DNA of 64,000 nucleotides from AP-15 sp963701815 (GCA_963701815.1 CAVPBN010000019.1:1-64000), one strand, 5' to 3'. Counted from the stretch's first letter, positions 54,955 to 64,000 are shown. Notes: generated from the sequence alone by a model not told the origin. Made by a program: numbers and translations.

Positions 54955-55110
54955 GAGCGGGGTGCGTGCGCTCGCCCCGTCGCCACGCTTGCAGCACGGT
55001 GAACATGATGCCGATCAGGGTCGGCCCGATGAACAGACCCAAGAAGCCGAAACAGACCTAAGAAGCCGAAAGCGATAAACCCGCCGAAGACGCCATAGCG
55101 GGCTCGTTCT
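54955..55110 (-). pseudogene. AI-2E-family transporter C-terminal remnant with a tandem duplication
   Basis: Minus-strand residues GVFGGFIAFGFLGL and LFIGPTLIGIMFTVLQAWRR match the last membrane segments of AI-2E (UPF0118) family permeases. They are separated by a 19-bp tandem duplication (55034-55052 and 55053-55071, one mismatch) that inserts FRLLG and shifts the frame. The rest of the roughly 350-residue gene is absent upstream. The tail past ERTHPA has no family match. Confidence 0.65.
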
Positions 55111-55169
55111 TGACGATAAGGACTGAGCCGCGCCGGCTCACGGGGCGGTCCTGCCCCGCGATCACCGCA

Positions 55170-56558
55170 CTAACCGAACCGCTGCGCGAGGTGGGTGTAA
55201 ATCGCACGCAAAGCCGTGGCCTCGGCTCCTTCGGGGCGGCCGGGGCGGCCCTGCGGGTTCCATGCCATCACGTCGAGATGCGCCCATGGGATGCCGGGCT
55301 CGACAAATTCCTGCAGATAGAGGGCCGCCGTGATTGCCCCCGCGTGCGGCGATTCCGACACGTTGTTGAGATCGGCGATCTTGCTGTCGATCATCCGCCG
55401 GTACGGCTGCCACAACGGCATCCGCCACATCGGGTCGGCTTCGGCCGCGGCGGCATCGAGCAAGGAGCCGGCGAGCGCGTCGTCATTGCAGAACAGCGCC
55501 GCCAGCTCAGGGCCGAGAGCCACCCGCGCCGCCCCGGTCAAGGTCGCCATGTCGACCAACAAGGCCGGTTTTTCGGTCGCGGCCTCGGCCAGAGCGTCGC
55601 ACAGGATCAGCCGGCCCTCGGCGTCGGTGTTGCCGATCTCCACGGTCAGCCCCTTGCGGGTGCGGATCACGTCCATCGGCCGCACGGCGTTGCCGGAGAC
55701 GGCATTCTCGACCAGCGGCAGCAGCACCCGCAGACGCACCCCGAGTCGCGCATCCATGATCGCCTGGGCGAGGCCCAGCACGATCGCCGACCCGGCCATG
55801 TCTTTTTTCATCAGCCGCATGCCGGAGGCGGTTTTGAGGTCGAGCCCGCCGGTGTCGAAGCACACCCCCTTGCCGATCAGGGTCACCTTTGGCGCACCCG
55901 GCTCGCCCCAGACGAAATCGACGAGGCGCGGCGCGCGCGTGCTGGCGCGACCGACGGCATGGATCGTCGGATAGTTCTCGGCCAGCAGCGCATCGCCGAC
56001 GACGACCCGATGGCAGGCTCCGCCCGCTTCGGCGACGCGCACGGCCGCCGCTGCAAGTTCTTCGGGGCCGAGGTCTTCGGCCGGCGTGTTGGCCAGATCG
56101 CGCGCCAGAAACACCGCTTGCGCGAGCCGTTGCGCCCGTCCTCGATCGGCGCCTTCCGGCCAAACCAGCGCAGTCGCGGTGCGACTCTTGGCGTGATAGC
56201 GGGTAAAGGCATAGGTGGCCAATGCCCAGCCGAGAGCCAGTTGCGTTGGGTCGACTCCCTCGGGGACGCTCGCCAGCCGGTAGCTCCCTTCCGGCAATTG
56301 ATCCGGCAACCCGGCCAACGCCCATATCCCGGCGCCGTTGGCGGCGGCGGCGGCGCGGACGCCGACCAGAACCCCGGCAAGCCGGCCATCTTCACCCGGC
56401 AGGGCGACGAACTTGCCGGCTTCGGCGGAGAAGCCAAGCGCCGTCGCCCAGTTGCGCTGGCATCCGGGCGCCTTGTCGAGCCAGGCCGGAAGCTGGTCCG
56501 TAGTCATCAGCGCGATCGGGATCGCGCCGGCGGGCTCGTCAATTAGGGAGAAAACCAT
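55170..56558 (-). CDS. M17 leucyl aminopeptidase family protein
   Basis: 462 residues, the length of the PepB/alphaproteobacterial M17 group. The two-zinc active site is visible: VTLIGKGVCFDTGGLDLKTA (Lys and Asp ligands), GLRLMKKDMAGS-type segment (here GMRLMKKDMAGSAIVLGLAQ) and the hallmark NTDAEGRLIL (EIGNTDAEGRLILCDALAEA). It trims N-terminal residues from peptides in the cytoplasm as a hexamer. The N-terminal domain is divergent, as usual. It is divergently oriented to the S9 peptidase gene, so both may share a regulatory region at 56559-56696. Confidence 0.93.
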   Translation of the reverse strand: MVFSLIDEPAGAIPIALMTTDQLPAWLDKAPGCQRNWATALGFSAEAGKFVALPGEDGRLAGVLVGVRAAAAANGAGIWALAGLPDQLPEGSYRLASVPEGVDPTQLALGWALATYAFTRYHAKSRTATALVWPEGADRGRAQRLAQAVFLARDLANTPAEDLGPEELAAAAVRVAEAGGACHRVVVGDALLAENYPTIHAVGRASTRAPRLVDFVWGEPGAPKVTLIGKGVCFDTGGLDLKTASGMRLMKKDMAGSAIVLGLAQAIMDARLGVRLRVLLPLVENAVSGNAVRPMDVIRTRKGLTVEIGNTDAEGRLILCDALAEAATEKPALLVDMATLTGAARVALGPELAALFCNDDALAGSLLDAAAAEADPMWRMPLWQPYRRMIDSKIADLNNVSESPHAGAITAALYLQEFVEPGIPWAHLDVMAWNPQGRPGRPEGAEATALRAIYTHLAQRFG

Positions 56559-56696
56559 CTCTGATGCTCACGCTGCCATGGGGCCCACCCACAATGCCGC
56601 GCGCCGCGCCGCTTGCAAAGGGTCGGCGTCTGTCGCTACGAGGCTGCGGCGGCGGTCTTGCGGCGGCACGTCTCGCCGCTCCCAGGGAGGTTGACC

Positions 56697-58676
56697 ATGC
56701 TCGAGCCAAAAATCGCACCCTACGGTTCCTGGTCCTCGCCGATCACCTCCGACATGATCGTCGCGTCGTCGATCGGGCTCGGCGAGATCATGCTCGACGG
56801 CGGCGATGTCTACTGGCTCGAATCGCGGCCGCAGGAGGGCGGGCGGTCGGTGCTGGTCCGGCGGACCGTGGGAGGCGCCGTCGCCGATGTGACCCCACCG
56901 CAGCAGCCGGGCGGCGGATCGAGGTTCAGCGTCCGCACCCGCGTGCACGAGTATGGCGGCGGCGCCTATCTGGTCGACGCCGGGATCGTCTATTTCTGCA
57001 ACGACGAGGACCAGCGGGTTTATCGCCAGTCACCCGAGGCGGCGCCGATCGCGATCACCGCGATCCCCGATCGGCCCCGGGGTCTGCGCTATGCCGATGG
57101 CGTCATGGATGGCGGGCGCGAACGCATGATCTGGGTGCGCGAGGACCACATTTCGGGCGCCGATCAACCGGTCAATACTCTCGTCGGCATTCCGCTGGCC
57201 GCCACAGAATCGCCGACCGTATTGCAATCCGGCCGCGATTTTTACGCGGCGCCGCGCCTCAGCCCGGATCACCGCCGGCTCGCCTGGCTCGAATGGGACC
57301 ATCCGAACATGCCGTGGATCGGCTGCGAATTGTGGGTCGGCGAGGTGGCCGGCGACGGTTCGATCGCCAGTAAGGTCCGGGTCGCGGGCGCCGACGACGA
57401 GTCGATCTTTCAGCCCGAATGGTCGCCCGACAGCCTGCTTTATTTCATTTCGGACCGCGCTCAGGAGGGGGCCGCCGGCCGGTGGTGGAACATCTTCCGC
57501 TTTGACGGCCACGCGATCGAGCCGGTCTATCCGCTCGCTGCCGAATTCGGCCGGCCGCAATGGAATTTCCGCATGTCGACGTTTGCCTTCGGCGCCGGTG
57601 GAGAGCTGATCTGCAGCTACGCCCGGGACGGGGTTCACCGGCTCAGTACGGTCGACCCGGGGTCGGAGACGGTCCGCGCGATCGCATCGCCCTACGAGGA
57701 TCTCTCCTCGGTCCGCGCCGCCGGCGGCCGGATCTGGTTCCGCGGCGGTTCGCCGATCCGTCCGTCGGCGATCGTCGAGCTCGATCTCGCGACCGGCGAC
57801 ACGACCGTCCTGAAGTTGTCGACGACCGCCGATACCGAAGCCTATCGCGGCTATTTGTCGGTCCCCGAGCCGCTGACTTTCGACACCGATGACGGGAAAG
57901 AGGCCTACGGCCTGTTTTACCCGCCAAGGAATATGGATTTCGTCGGGCCCGAGGATCAGCTGCCGCCGCTGATCGTGCACTGCCACGGCGGCCCCACCGC
58001 GGCCGCCACGCCGACGCTGAGCTGGGGCACGCAGTACTGGACCAGCCGCGGTTTCGCCGTGCTCGATGTGAATTATGGCGGCAGCACCGGTTACGGCCGC
58101 GAATTTCGCCTGCGTCTGCAAGGCAATTGGGGGATTGTCGATGTTGCCGACTGCGTCAACGGCGCGCGCCATCTCGCTCAGGTACGTCGGGCGGTCGATC
58201 CCGCGCGTTGGGCGATCAGCGGCGCCAGCGCCGGCGGCTACACGACGATGGCGGTACTGACTTTTCGTCAGGAGTTCAAGACCGGCGCCAGCTATTACGG
58301 GGTCAGCGATCTCGAAGCGCTGGCCAAGGACACCCATAAATTCGAGTCGCATTATCTTGACGGCCTGATCGGCCCCTATCCCGAGCGTCGCGATCTTTAT
58401 GTCGCCCGCTCGCCGGTGCACAGCGCCGGGCGGTTGTCGGTGCCGGTCGCATTTTTCCAGGGCGCCGAAGACCGGGTAGTGCCGCCCCAGCAGGCCGAGG
58501 CGATGGTCGCGGCTTTGCGCGGACGGCATATCCCGTATCTTTACCTGCTGTTCGACGGCGAGCAGCACGGTTTCCGCCGCGCCGAAAACATCAAGCGCGC
58601 GCTCGACGCCGAACTTTATTTCTACGCGACTTTTCTGACTGACGAGCGGCTGGAATTCCGCTTCGGGGCCGGCTGA
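56697..58676 (+). CDS. S9-family prolyl oligopeptidase-like peptidase
   Basis: 659 residues from the ATG at 56697, preceded by GGGAGG. A seven-bladed propeller-like N-terminal half (WSPDSLLYFISDRAQEG-type blades) leads into an alpha/beta-hydrolase domain from about residue 405. Catalytic Ser: WAISGASAGGYTTMAVLTFR (GxSxGG). Asp: AFFQGAEDRVVPPQQAEAMV. His: LYLLFDGEQHGFRRAENIKR. A DVNYGGSTGYGREFRLRLQG segment is typical of the acylaminoacyl/dipeptidyl-aminopeptidase branch. No signal peptide, so probably cytoplasmic, acting on short peptides along with the neighbouring M17 enzyme. Confidence 0.92.
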   Translation: MLEPKIAPYGSWSSPITSDMIVASSIGLGEIMLDGGDVYWLESRPQEGGRSVLVRRTVGGAVADVTPPQQPGGGSRFSVRTRVHEYGGGAYLVDAGIVYFCNDEDQRVYRQSPEAAPIAITAIPDRPRGLRYADGVMDGGRERMIWVREDHISGADQPVNTLVGIPLAATESPTVLQSGRDFYAAPRLSPDHRRLAWLEWDHPNMPWIGCELWVGEVAGDGSIASKVRVAGADDESIFQPEWSPDSLLYFISDRAQEGAAGRWWNIFRFDGHAIEPVYPLAAEFGRPQWNFRMSTFAFGAGGELICSYARDGVHRLSTVDPGSETVRAIASPYEDLSSVRAAGGRIWFRGGSPIRPSAIVELDLATGDTTVLKLSTTADTEAYRGYLSVPEPLTFDTDDGKEAYGLFYPPRNMDFVGPEDQLPPLIVHCHGGPTAAATPTLSWGTQYWTSRGFAVLDVNYGGSTGYGREFRLRLQGNWGIVDVADCVNGARHLAQVRRAVDPARWAISGASAGGYTTMAVLTFRQEFKTGASYYGVSDLEALAKDTHKFESHYLDGLIGPYPERRDLYVARSPVHSAGRLSVPVAFFQGAEDRVVPPQQAEAMVAALRGRHIPYLYLLFDGEQHGFRRAENIKRALDAELYFYATFLTDERLEFRFGAG

Positions 58677-58700
58677 TCGGCGTCGGATTGGCACCCCGCA

Positions 58701-59450
58701 CTATGCACCGACCAGTTCGTCGAGCGTGGCGGCGAGGCGGGCGAGGTCGGGACCGCTCGACAATCGGTGATCGCCCGTCTTGACGAGGGTCACGGCGACG
58801 TCCCCGCTGGCGAGGCGATCGGCGAGGCGTAAGCTGGTTCGCCAGGGCACCGATCGATCGCGCATGCCGTGAAGCAGCCGCACCGGGCAATCGAGCGCGA
58901 TATCGCTGCGCAACAACAGATGGCGGCGTCCGTCTTCGATCAGCTCGCTCGAGTAGATGTAACCGGCCAAGTCATAATCGGACGGCAGGATAACCCGCTC
59001 GGTTTCGCTCAATTCCCGTCGTTGCTCCGCGGTCAGCCGCGGCCACAGCAGATCCTCGGTGAAATCGGGCGCGGCGGCGACGCCGACCAATGCCCGGATC
59101 CGCGGCAAGCGCGCGAGGGCGGCGAGCAGCATGATCCAGCCGCCCATGCTCGACCCGACCAGGATCTGCGGCCCTTCGGTCAGCGAATCGAGCACCGCCA
59201 CCGCATCCTCGGCCCAGCGGCCGATCGTGCCGAGGGCAATCTCCCCGCTCGACGCGCCGTGGCCGAAGTAATCGAAGCGGACATAGGGGCGGCCGCGTCG
59301 CCGGCAATATTCGTCGAGAAAGAGCGCCTTGGTGCCCGTCATGTCGGAGCGAAAGCCGCTCAGGAACACGATCCCAGGCGTGGTTCCCGCTAGCCGGTGG
59401 TAGGCGATTGTTGCACCATCGCGACATGGTAGATAATCGGGCGAAGGCAT
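58701..59450 (-). CDS. Alpha/beta hydrolase (ABHD10/thioesterase-like)
   Basis: 249 residues from the ATG at 59450 (MPSPDYLPCRDGATIAYHRL). The oxyanion region GIVFLSGFRSDMTGTKALFL and the nucleophile elbow ILVGSSMGGWIMLLAALARL (GxSxG) are clear, with late Asp and His candidates in LLHGMRDRSVPWR and VKTGDHRLSS. The SGFRSDMTGTKA segment recalls ABHD10-type thioesterases and prolyl-oligopeptidase-related hydrolases common in alphaproteobacteria. The substrate is unknown. Its start is 22 bp from the divergent glycosyltransferase gene. Confidence 0.88.
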   Translation of the reverse strand: MPSPDYLPCRDGATIAYHRLAGTTPGIVFLSGFRSDMTGTKALFLDEYCRRRGRPYVRFDYFGHGASSGEIALGTIGRWAEDAVAVLDSLTEGPQILVGSSMGGWIMLLAALARLPRIRALVGVAAAPDFTEDLLWPRLTAEQRRELSETERVILPSDYDLAGYIYSSELIEDGRRHLLLRSDIALDCPVRLLHGMRDRSVPWRTSLRLADRLASGDVAVTLVKTGDHRLSSGPDLARLAATLDELVGA

Positions 59451-59472
59451 CGGGGGACCGACGACGAACCGG

Positions 59473-60693
59473 ATGAGGGTTGACGATAGCATCATGCCGG
59501 CGCCGCCAGAAGACCGCCCGCCGGCGGTGCTGCAGATCCTGCCGAGCCTCGTCTCCGGCGGGGCTGAGCGGGGTACGGTCGAGCTGGCGGGCGCGCTTGT
59601 TGCAGCCGGCTGGGATTCGTACGTCGCTTCGTCGGGCGGCCCGATGGCGCATGAGGTCACGCGCGCCGGCGCCACCCACCTGACGCTGCCATTGGCCTCA
59701 AAGAATCCGCTGGTAATATGGCGCAACGCCACCGCGCTGGGGCGCCTGATCCGCCGTTTCGGCATCGACATCGTCCATGCCCGCAGCCGCGCCCCGGCCT
59801 GGAGCGCCTGGTCGGCCGCACGGACCACCAGACGGCATTTCGTGACCACCTTTCACAACGCCTACGATGCCCACGCGACGCTGAAACGCCGCTACAATTC
59901 GGTGATGGCCCGCGGCGAGCGTGTTATCGCCATATCCGATTTCGTCGCCGATCACGCGGCCAGCGTCTACGGGGTCGGCCCGGACCGGCTGCGGATGATC
60001 CCGCGCGGGGTCGATCTCGGCCTTTTCGATCCCGCTCGGGTCGAAGTCGGACGGATCGCCACTCTCGCCCGGCAATGGCGATTGCCCGACGGCGCGCCGG
60101 TGGTGATGCTGCCGGGCCGCCTCACGCGGTGGAAGGGCGGGCTCGACTTCATCGCGGCGATCGCCGCCCTCGGCCGGCGGGACATCTGCTGCGTCATGGT
60201 CGGCGGCGAACAGCGCCGCGGGTTTCGCCGGGAATTGGAGCAGGCGATCGAGCGGAATGGGCTCGGTCGCCTCTTCCGCATCGTCACCGAATGTCGCGAC
60301 ATGCCGGCAGCCTACATGCTGGCCGATGTCGTCGTCTCGGCCTCGACCGACCCCGAGGGGTTCGGACGGGTGATTGTAGAGGCGCAAGCAATGGGGCGCC
60401 CAGCCGTCGCCACTGATCATGGCGGCGCCCGCGAGACGATCCTGCCAGGGGCTACCGGCTGGCTGGTGCCGCCGCGCGATGCCGGTGCCCTCGGCGCCGC
60501 GATCGCCGCGGCGCTGGCGCTCGATTCGGCCACCCGGATGCTGCTGGCGCGCCGCGCGATGGCGCGAGTCGCGGCCGATTTCCGGCACGAAACAATGTGC
60601 GCACGAACGATCGCGGTCTATGAGGAGCTGCTGTTCCGGGAATCGGCCGAGGCTCCTGCGAGCACGCCCGTGGTGAGCGCCCTGACGGCCTGA
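59473..60693 (+). CDS. GT4-family glycosyltransferase
   Basis: 406 residues. GT-B fold: the N-terminal AVLQILPSLVSGGAERGTVE is the classic GT4 glycine-rich start. IVHARSRAPAWSAWSAARTT and RVIAISDFVADHAASVYGVG precede the donor domain VVMLPGRLTRWKGGLDFIAA, and the E-x7-E motif lies in DPEGFGRVIVEAQAMGRPAV, followed by GATGWLVPPRDAGAL. It probably works on lipopolysaccharide or an exported glycan; sugar and acceptor unknown. It may start at a downstream ATG (MPAPPEDRPPAVL, 59494). The start is close to the divergent hydrolase. Confidence 0.9.
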   Translation: MRVDDSIMPAPPEDRPPAVLQILPSLVSGGAERGTVELAGALVAAGWDSYVASSGGPMAHEVTRAGATHLTLPLASKNPLVIWRNATALGRLIRRFGIDIVHARSRAPAWSAWSAARTTRRHFVTTFHNAYDAHATLKRRYNSVMARGERVIAISDFVADHAASVYGVGPDRLRMIPRGVDLGLFDPARVEVGRIATLARQWRLPDGAPVVMLPGRLTRWKGGLDFIAAIAALGRRDICCVMVGGEQRRGFRRELEQAIERNGLGRLFRIVTECRDMPAAYMLADVVVSASTDPEGFGRVIVEAQAMGRPAVATDHGGARETILPGATGWLVPPRDAGALGAAIAAALALDSATRMLLARRAMARVAADFRHETMCARTIAVYEELLFRESAEAPASTPVVSALTA

Positions 60694-60717
60694 GCAGCAT
60701 TGCGTGGAGCGGAAAGC

Positions 60718-62343
60718 ATGCCGGATGATCCCGATGTCTTTGATTATATCGTGACCGGTGCCGGTTCGGCAGGCTGCGTCGTCGCGGCGCGGCTCAGCCA
60801 ATCCGGCCGCTACCGCGTGCTGTTGCTCGAAGCCGGCGACGAGGACCGCTATCCGTGGATCCATGTGCCGATGGGGTATGGCCGGCTGTTCAGCAATCCG
60901 CGCGTCAACTGGATGTATGAGAGCGAGCCGGAGCCGGAGCTCGAAGGCCGTTCGATGTACCAACCCCGCGGCAAGGTGCTGGGCGGCACCAGTTCGATCA
61001 ACGGCATGGTCTATATGCGCGGCAATCCGTCGGATTACGATGGCTGGCGCCAGCGCGGCTGTACCGGCTGGGACTGGGACAGCGTTTTGCCTTATTTCAA
61101 AAAGGCCGAAGACCAGGAGCGCGGGCCGGACATGTTTCACGGCACCGGCGGACCGTTGCGCGTTTCCGACCAGCCGGCCCGCTTCGAGTTGGCCGAACAC
61201 TGGATCGCCGCCGCGATCGAGGCCGGGTTGCCGGCCAACGACGATTTCAATGACGGCCAGCAGGAAGGCGCAGGGCGATTTCAGAGCACAACCAAAGACC
61301 GGCGGCGCTGGAGCACCGCGGCGGCTTATTTGCGCCCGGCGCGCAGCCGGCAGAATCTGCGCGTCGAGACGAATGCGCTGGCCACGCGGATCGTCTGCGC
61401 CGACGGCCGGGCAACCGGGGTCGAGTTCGTCAGCGGCGGCGCGCGCCGCACCGCCCGGGTGCGGGGCGAGGTGATCGTCTGCGGCGGCGTCTTCAATTCG
61501 CCCCAACTGCTGCAATTGTCCGGGATCGGGCCGGGCGAACTGCTGCGGAAGCTGGAGATCCCGGTGGTGCGCGAGATCCCGGCGGTCGGCGCCGATCTGC
61601 AGGATCATTTTTATGTCCGGTTGGCGTTCCGCTGCACCAAACCGATCACGCTCAACGACGTCGCCAACAACCCGTTGCGCAAGGTGGCGGCCGGGGTGCA
61701 GTACCTGCTGTTCCGGAGTGGGCCGCTGGCGACCAACGGCATCTGCGCCGGCGGTTTCGCCCGCAGCGACCAGCGCCTCGAGCGCCCGGACATCCAGCTC
61801 AATTTCAGCCTGTGGAGTTTCGCCGAACGCACGAGAAGGGGCGTCAAACCGCACCCCTTCCCCGGCTTCACCGTAAGCGCGGTGCATCTGCGGCCCGATG
61901 CCCGCGGCGAGGTCCGGCTGAAGAGCGCCGACCCGCTGGCCGCCCCGGCCATCCGCTTCAACTTTCTGAAGACCCCGTACGATTTGCAGGCGCTGACCGC
62001 CGGCATGCGGCTGGCGCGCCGGATCGTCAACCAGCCGGCACTCTCCGGCCATGTCGCCGACGAACTGATTCCAGGGCGGTCGGTCAGCACAGACGCCGAG
62101 TTCGAGGCCGCGATCCGCCGGAACGGCATCTCCAATCTCCATCCGGTCGGCACCTGCCGGATGGGCGGCGACGAGGCCGCGGTGCTCGATCCGCGGCTCA
62201 GGGTGCGTGGGGTCGGCAATCTGCGCGTCGTCGACGCCTCGGTCATGCCTTCGGTCCCGGCCGGCAACACCAACGCACCGTCGATCATGATCGGCGAGAA
62301 GGCCTCCGACATGATCCTCGAAGACGCCCGCGCGACGGGATAA
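60718..62343 (+). CDS. GMC-family oxidoreductase (choline dehydrogenase-like)
   Basis: 541 residues from the ATG at 60718 (GGAG eight bases upstream). FAD-binding GxGxxG: DYIVTGAGSAGCVVAARLSQ. GMC signature 1: GKVLGGTSSINGMVYMRGNP. Signature 2: GVFNSPQLLQLSGIGPGELL. The active-site His is in NLHPVGTCRMGGDEAAVLDP, with the Asn/His pair in VMPSVPAGNTNAPSIMIGEK. Members oxidise primary or sugar alcohols with FAD; choline is only one possibility, and no betaine-aldehyde dehydrogenase lies nearby. It follows the GT4 gene by 24 bp in the same direction. Confidence 0.92.
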   Translation: MPDDPDVFDYIVTGAGSAGCVVAARLSQSGRYRVLLLEAGDEDRYPWIHVPMGYGRLFSNPRVNWMYESEPEPELEGRSMYQPRGKVLGGTSSINGMVYMRGNPSDYDGWRQRGCTGWDWDSVLPYFKKAEDQERGPDMFHGTGGPLRVSDQPARFELAEHWIAAAIEAGLPANDDFNDGQQEGAGRFQSTTKDRRRWSTAAAYLRPARSRQNLRVETNALATRIVCADGRATGVEFVSGGARRTARVRGEVIVCGGVFNSPQLLQLSGIGPGELLRKLEIPVVREIPAVGADLQDHFYVRLAFRCTKPITLNDVANNPLRKVAAGVQYLLFRSGPLATNGICAGGFARSDQRLERPDIQLNFSLWSFAERTRRGVKPHPFPGFTVSAVHLRPDARGEVRLKSADPLAAPAIRFNFLKTPYDLQALTAGMRLARRIVNQPALSGHVADELIPGRSVSTDAEFEAAIRRNGISNLHPVGTCRMGGDEAAVLDPRLRVRGVGNLRVVDASVMPSVPAGNTNAPSIMIGEKASDMILEDARATG

Positions 62344-62384
62344 CGACCTCGCACTCGAGGACCTGCCCTTCGGCCCGCTGTTTA

Positions 62385-62600
62385 TCAGGGCAACGCCGCC
62401 GGCGCATCCAGACGCGAAGCAGCGTTGCGAGAGAGCGTCACTTGGGCCTGGTCGTCGGCATCGGCGAAATGCACGCTGCTTTCTGTCGGCGCCGGGACGT
62501 TGCGCGACCCGGCGACGGCAGTCGCTGCGACAACGCCGGCCAGCAGGTCGCACGCCCGACGGCGATAAGTCGAGCGCGTCGGAATCATCGCGGCGTCCAC
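62385..62600 (-). CDS. Small exported hypothetical protein
   Basis: 71 residues from a GTG at 62600 (an internal ATG lies at 62588). The segment YRRRACDLLAGVVAATAVAG looks like a signal peptide with an Arg-rich n-region. The remaining 40 residues (PAPTESSVHFADADDQAQVT and on) are hydrophilic. It begins 12 bp after the multicopper-oxidase stop on the same strand. No family is recognised and the start is weak, so it may not be a gene. Confidence 0.35.
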   Translation of the reverse strand: MDAAMIPTRSTYRRRACDLLAGVVAATAVAGSRNVPAPTESSVHFADADDQAQVTLSRNAASRLDAPAALP

Positions 62601-62612
62601 CCCGCGAGCACG

Positions 62613-64000
62613 TTACGACGGCGGCTGTACACGGATGATCGCCATCATGCCGAGATCTTCGTGTCCGAGAATGTGGCAATGGTAGACGAAATCGCCGACA
62701 ACGCTCCCGCGAAAATCCATTCGCACCGTGGCGCTCCCGCCATGTGGAATTGCGATCGAGTTCCAGGAATTGCCGCCGTCCCAGCGGTATCGGCACCGAC
62801 GCACCGTTTATCGTCTCCGAGAGCAGCTGGAAGTGCAGCTGGTGGATATGGAAGACGTGAGTTTCAAATGTGGGATTGTTGATCGTCCAATCCTCGACGG
62901 CGCCCCGGTTGGTAACGATGGCCGGCGGGTTGTCAGGAGAGAAGAGCTTCGGCTTCTGTCCTACAACAGTGATAAAAAATTGGTCTGGTTTATTCGTATA
63001 TAAATTCTCACTGAAGTATAGCGTACGCGTGGCTGTGACCTGAGCGGCGGAGAGATCTTCGAAACGTTGTACGGCTGGTGCTGTTGACATGACGGCCATT
63101 ACCGGCAGCTGCGTCGACGAGGACCCGGGGACAATGCGGGCCAAGGTCCGCGTCGGGTCGCTGCCGCCTATCGCGCCTGTGTCTACGTAAAGGGTGCGGA
63201 AAATCGCCTTTTCCACCGCGGCCGACGGCCCCTTGACAATGAATTCGGCCCGAGCTGCCGGCGGCAGCAGGATGTGTTTCCGGGTTACCGATTTGCCTTG
63301 CCGCAGGCCGTCCTGCGAACCGATCGGGACGCCGTCGAGCGCCACCACCTGCAGCGGCTGGGCCGTCCCGTCATAAACCAATTCCAGATCGAGCATCGTG
63401 TCGGCTGAGGCGTTGGCGACGCGCCAGAATTCCGTCTCGCCGGTCTTCATTTTGATAATGGCCGGGATAAAGCCCGGATAGGGTATCGGGACATAGTTCA
63501 GCGTCACATCCCAGGACGGCACCGAGCCGCCCGGCGGCGGCCCGTTCGGGATGGTCTGGTCGCGTATGATCAAGACGCGTTCGGGCAGGCCCTCCACCGC
63601 AGGCTGCAGATTCTCGATACCGTCGATGATGATCGCGCCGGAGGCTCCCCCCTGAACCGCCGCCTCGGACAGGCCATGGACATGCGGGTGGTACCAATAC
63701 AGCCCCGGCGGTTCGTCCTTTGGAAACTTGACATTGTATTTAAAAGTTTGGCCGGAGTTGATCAGCGTATGAATCACCTCGTCGGAGTGACAGCGCGGCC
63801 CGGTGTTCGTGCCGTGAAAATGCACGTTGACCGAAGTGATCGTCATGGTCGTCGCGCCGCACTTGTCCGAAGCGTCCGCCACGATGTCGGTCGGCGATCC
63901 GGGCGGCGGAGCGGGGGTTTTATTGGTCACCGTCAGTTCGAGCATGTCGCCGGGCCACAAATGCAGCGTCGGCAACTCGCTTCCGCTCGGCGTAGTGAAG
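62613..64000 (-). CDS. Multicopper oxidase, partial at the window end, frameshifted before the last copper motif
   Basis: The gene enters from beyond 64000 (the frame is open to the edge: TPSGSELPTLHLWPGDMLEL). Three cupredoxin domains can be followed: NVHFHGTNTG (first HxH), GLYWYHPHVHGLSEAAVQGG (second HxH), then HVFHIHQLHF (HxxHxH). The last motif, VYHCHILGHEDLGMMAIIRV (HCHxxxHxxxxM, type 1 copper), is in a different frame, joined by an indel near 62790-62805. Without it the enzyme would lack its type 1 site. Relatives (CueO/laccase type) oxidise Cu(I) or phenols with O2 in the periplasm. Either a sequence error or an inactivated gene. Confidence 0.85.

Noticed and set aside
54724..54960. 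SAH or SAM riboswitch upstream of ahcY
   Set aside because: I looked for the GAGGAGCG-type SAH core and for SAM-II-like motifs in the leader and found neither.
60718..62343. GMC oxidoreductase as the choline dehydrogenase betA
   Set aside because: The family match is clear but no betaine-aldehyde dehydrogenase or betI lies nearby, so the specific name is not supported.
59698..63975. A very long minus-strand open frame (about 1425 codons)
   Set aside because: Only its first 370 or so codons are the multicopper oxidase; the rest is antisense to the GMC oxidoreductase and glycosyltransferase genes and has no family motifs. It is a GC-rich shadow after the frameshift.

Overview
The window looks like chromosomal DNA of a high-GC alphaproteobacterium, probably Rhodospirillales-like; I cannot name the genus. 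Supporting signs are an apparent DivL orthologue (a histidine-kinase homologue with Tyr at the phosphoacceptor position), the run tsaE-amgK-murU-addB-addA-trxA, a class A RNase P RNA, and DUF2934 and ABC-type capsule-export genes of alphaproteobacterial type.

Region 1 (1-17.3 kb) is an insertion-sequence graveyard ending at a tRNA-Lys gene. I recognise remnants or near-complete copies of IS1380, IS481 (two), ISNCY, IS5 (three, two of them of the two-ORF IS427 type), ISAzo13, IS4, IS3, IS1634 and IS256 elements. Several are nested: an IS481 with a 6-bp target duplication sits inside the 8-bp duplication of an ISNCY element, and an IS427-type element sits inside an IS3 remnant. Between them lie small accessory genes: a broken ferritin-like gene, a zinc ribbon, a DUF2934 protein, secreted and membrane proteins, and one intact 202-residue unknown.

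Region 2 (17.3-24.1 kb) is core: tRNA-Lys, secA, a PpiC-type foldase, argJ, a MutT-like Nudix hydrolase and a BioC/NDUFAF5-like methyltransferase. Region 3 (24.3-30.5 kb) starts with two gene remnants (IS630, luciferase-like oxidoreductase), then a capsule/polysaccharide export operon: a TPR-KpsM fusion, KpsT, a KpsE-like chain-length/export protein and a glycosyltransferase.

Region 4 (30.6-35.5 kb) is translational: rpmI-rplT, a hairpin terminator/attenuator, pheS-pheT, then a PPOX-fold flavoprotein. Region 5 (35.5-40.2 kb) has a Rieske oxygenase alpha/beta pair with a flavin reductase upstream, a 36-bp perfect palindrome, rnpB and a secreted beta-helix protein.

Region 6 (40.3-54.8 kb, minus strand) holds ahcY, divL, tsaE, amgK, murU, addB, addA, trxA and an amidohydrolase. 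It links methyl-cycle clean-up, cell-cycle signalling, tRNA t6A synthesis, MurNAc recycling and double-strand-break repair. Region 7 (54.9-64 kb) has an AI-2E transporter remnant, an M17 aminopeptidase, an S9 peptidase, an alpha/beta hydrolase, a GT4 glycosyltransferase, a GMC oxidoreductase and a multicopper oxidase cut by the window end.

Single-base indels recur: in almost every transposase, but also in secA, trxA/amidohydrolase, divL and the multicopper oxidase. Some may therefore be sequencing or assembly errors rather than biology.
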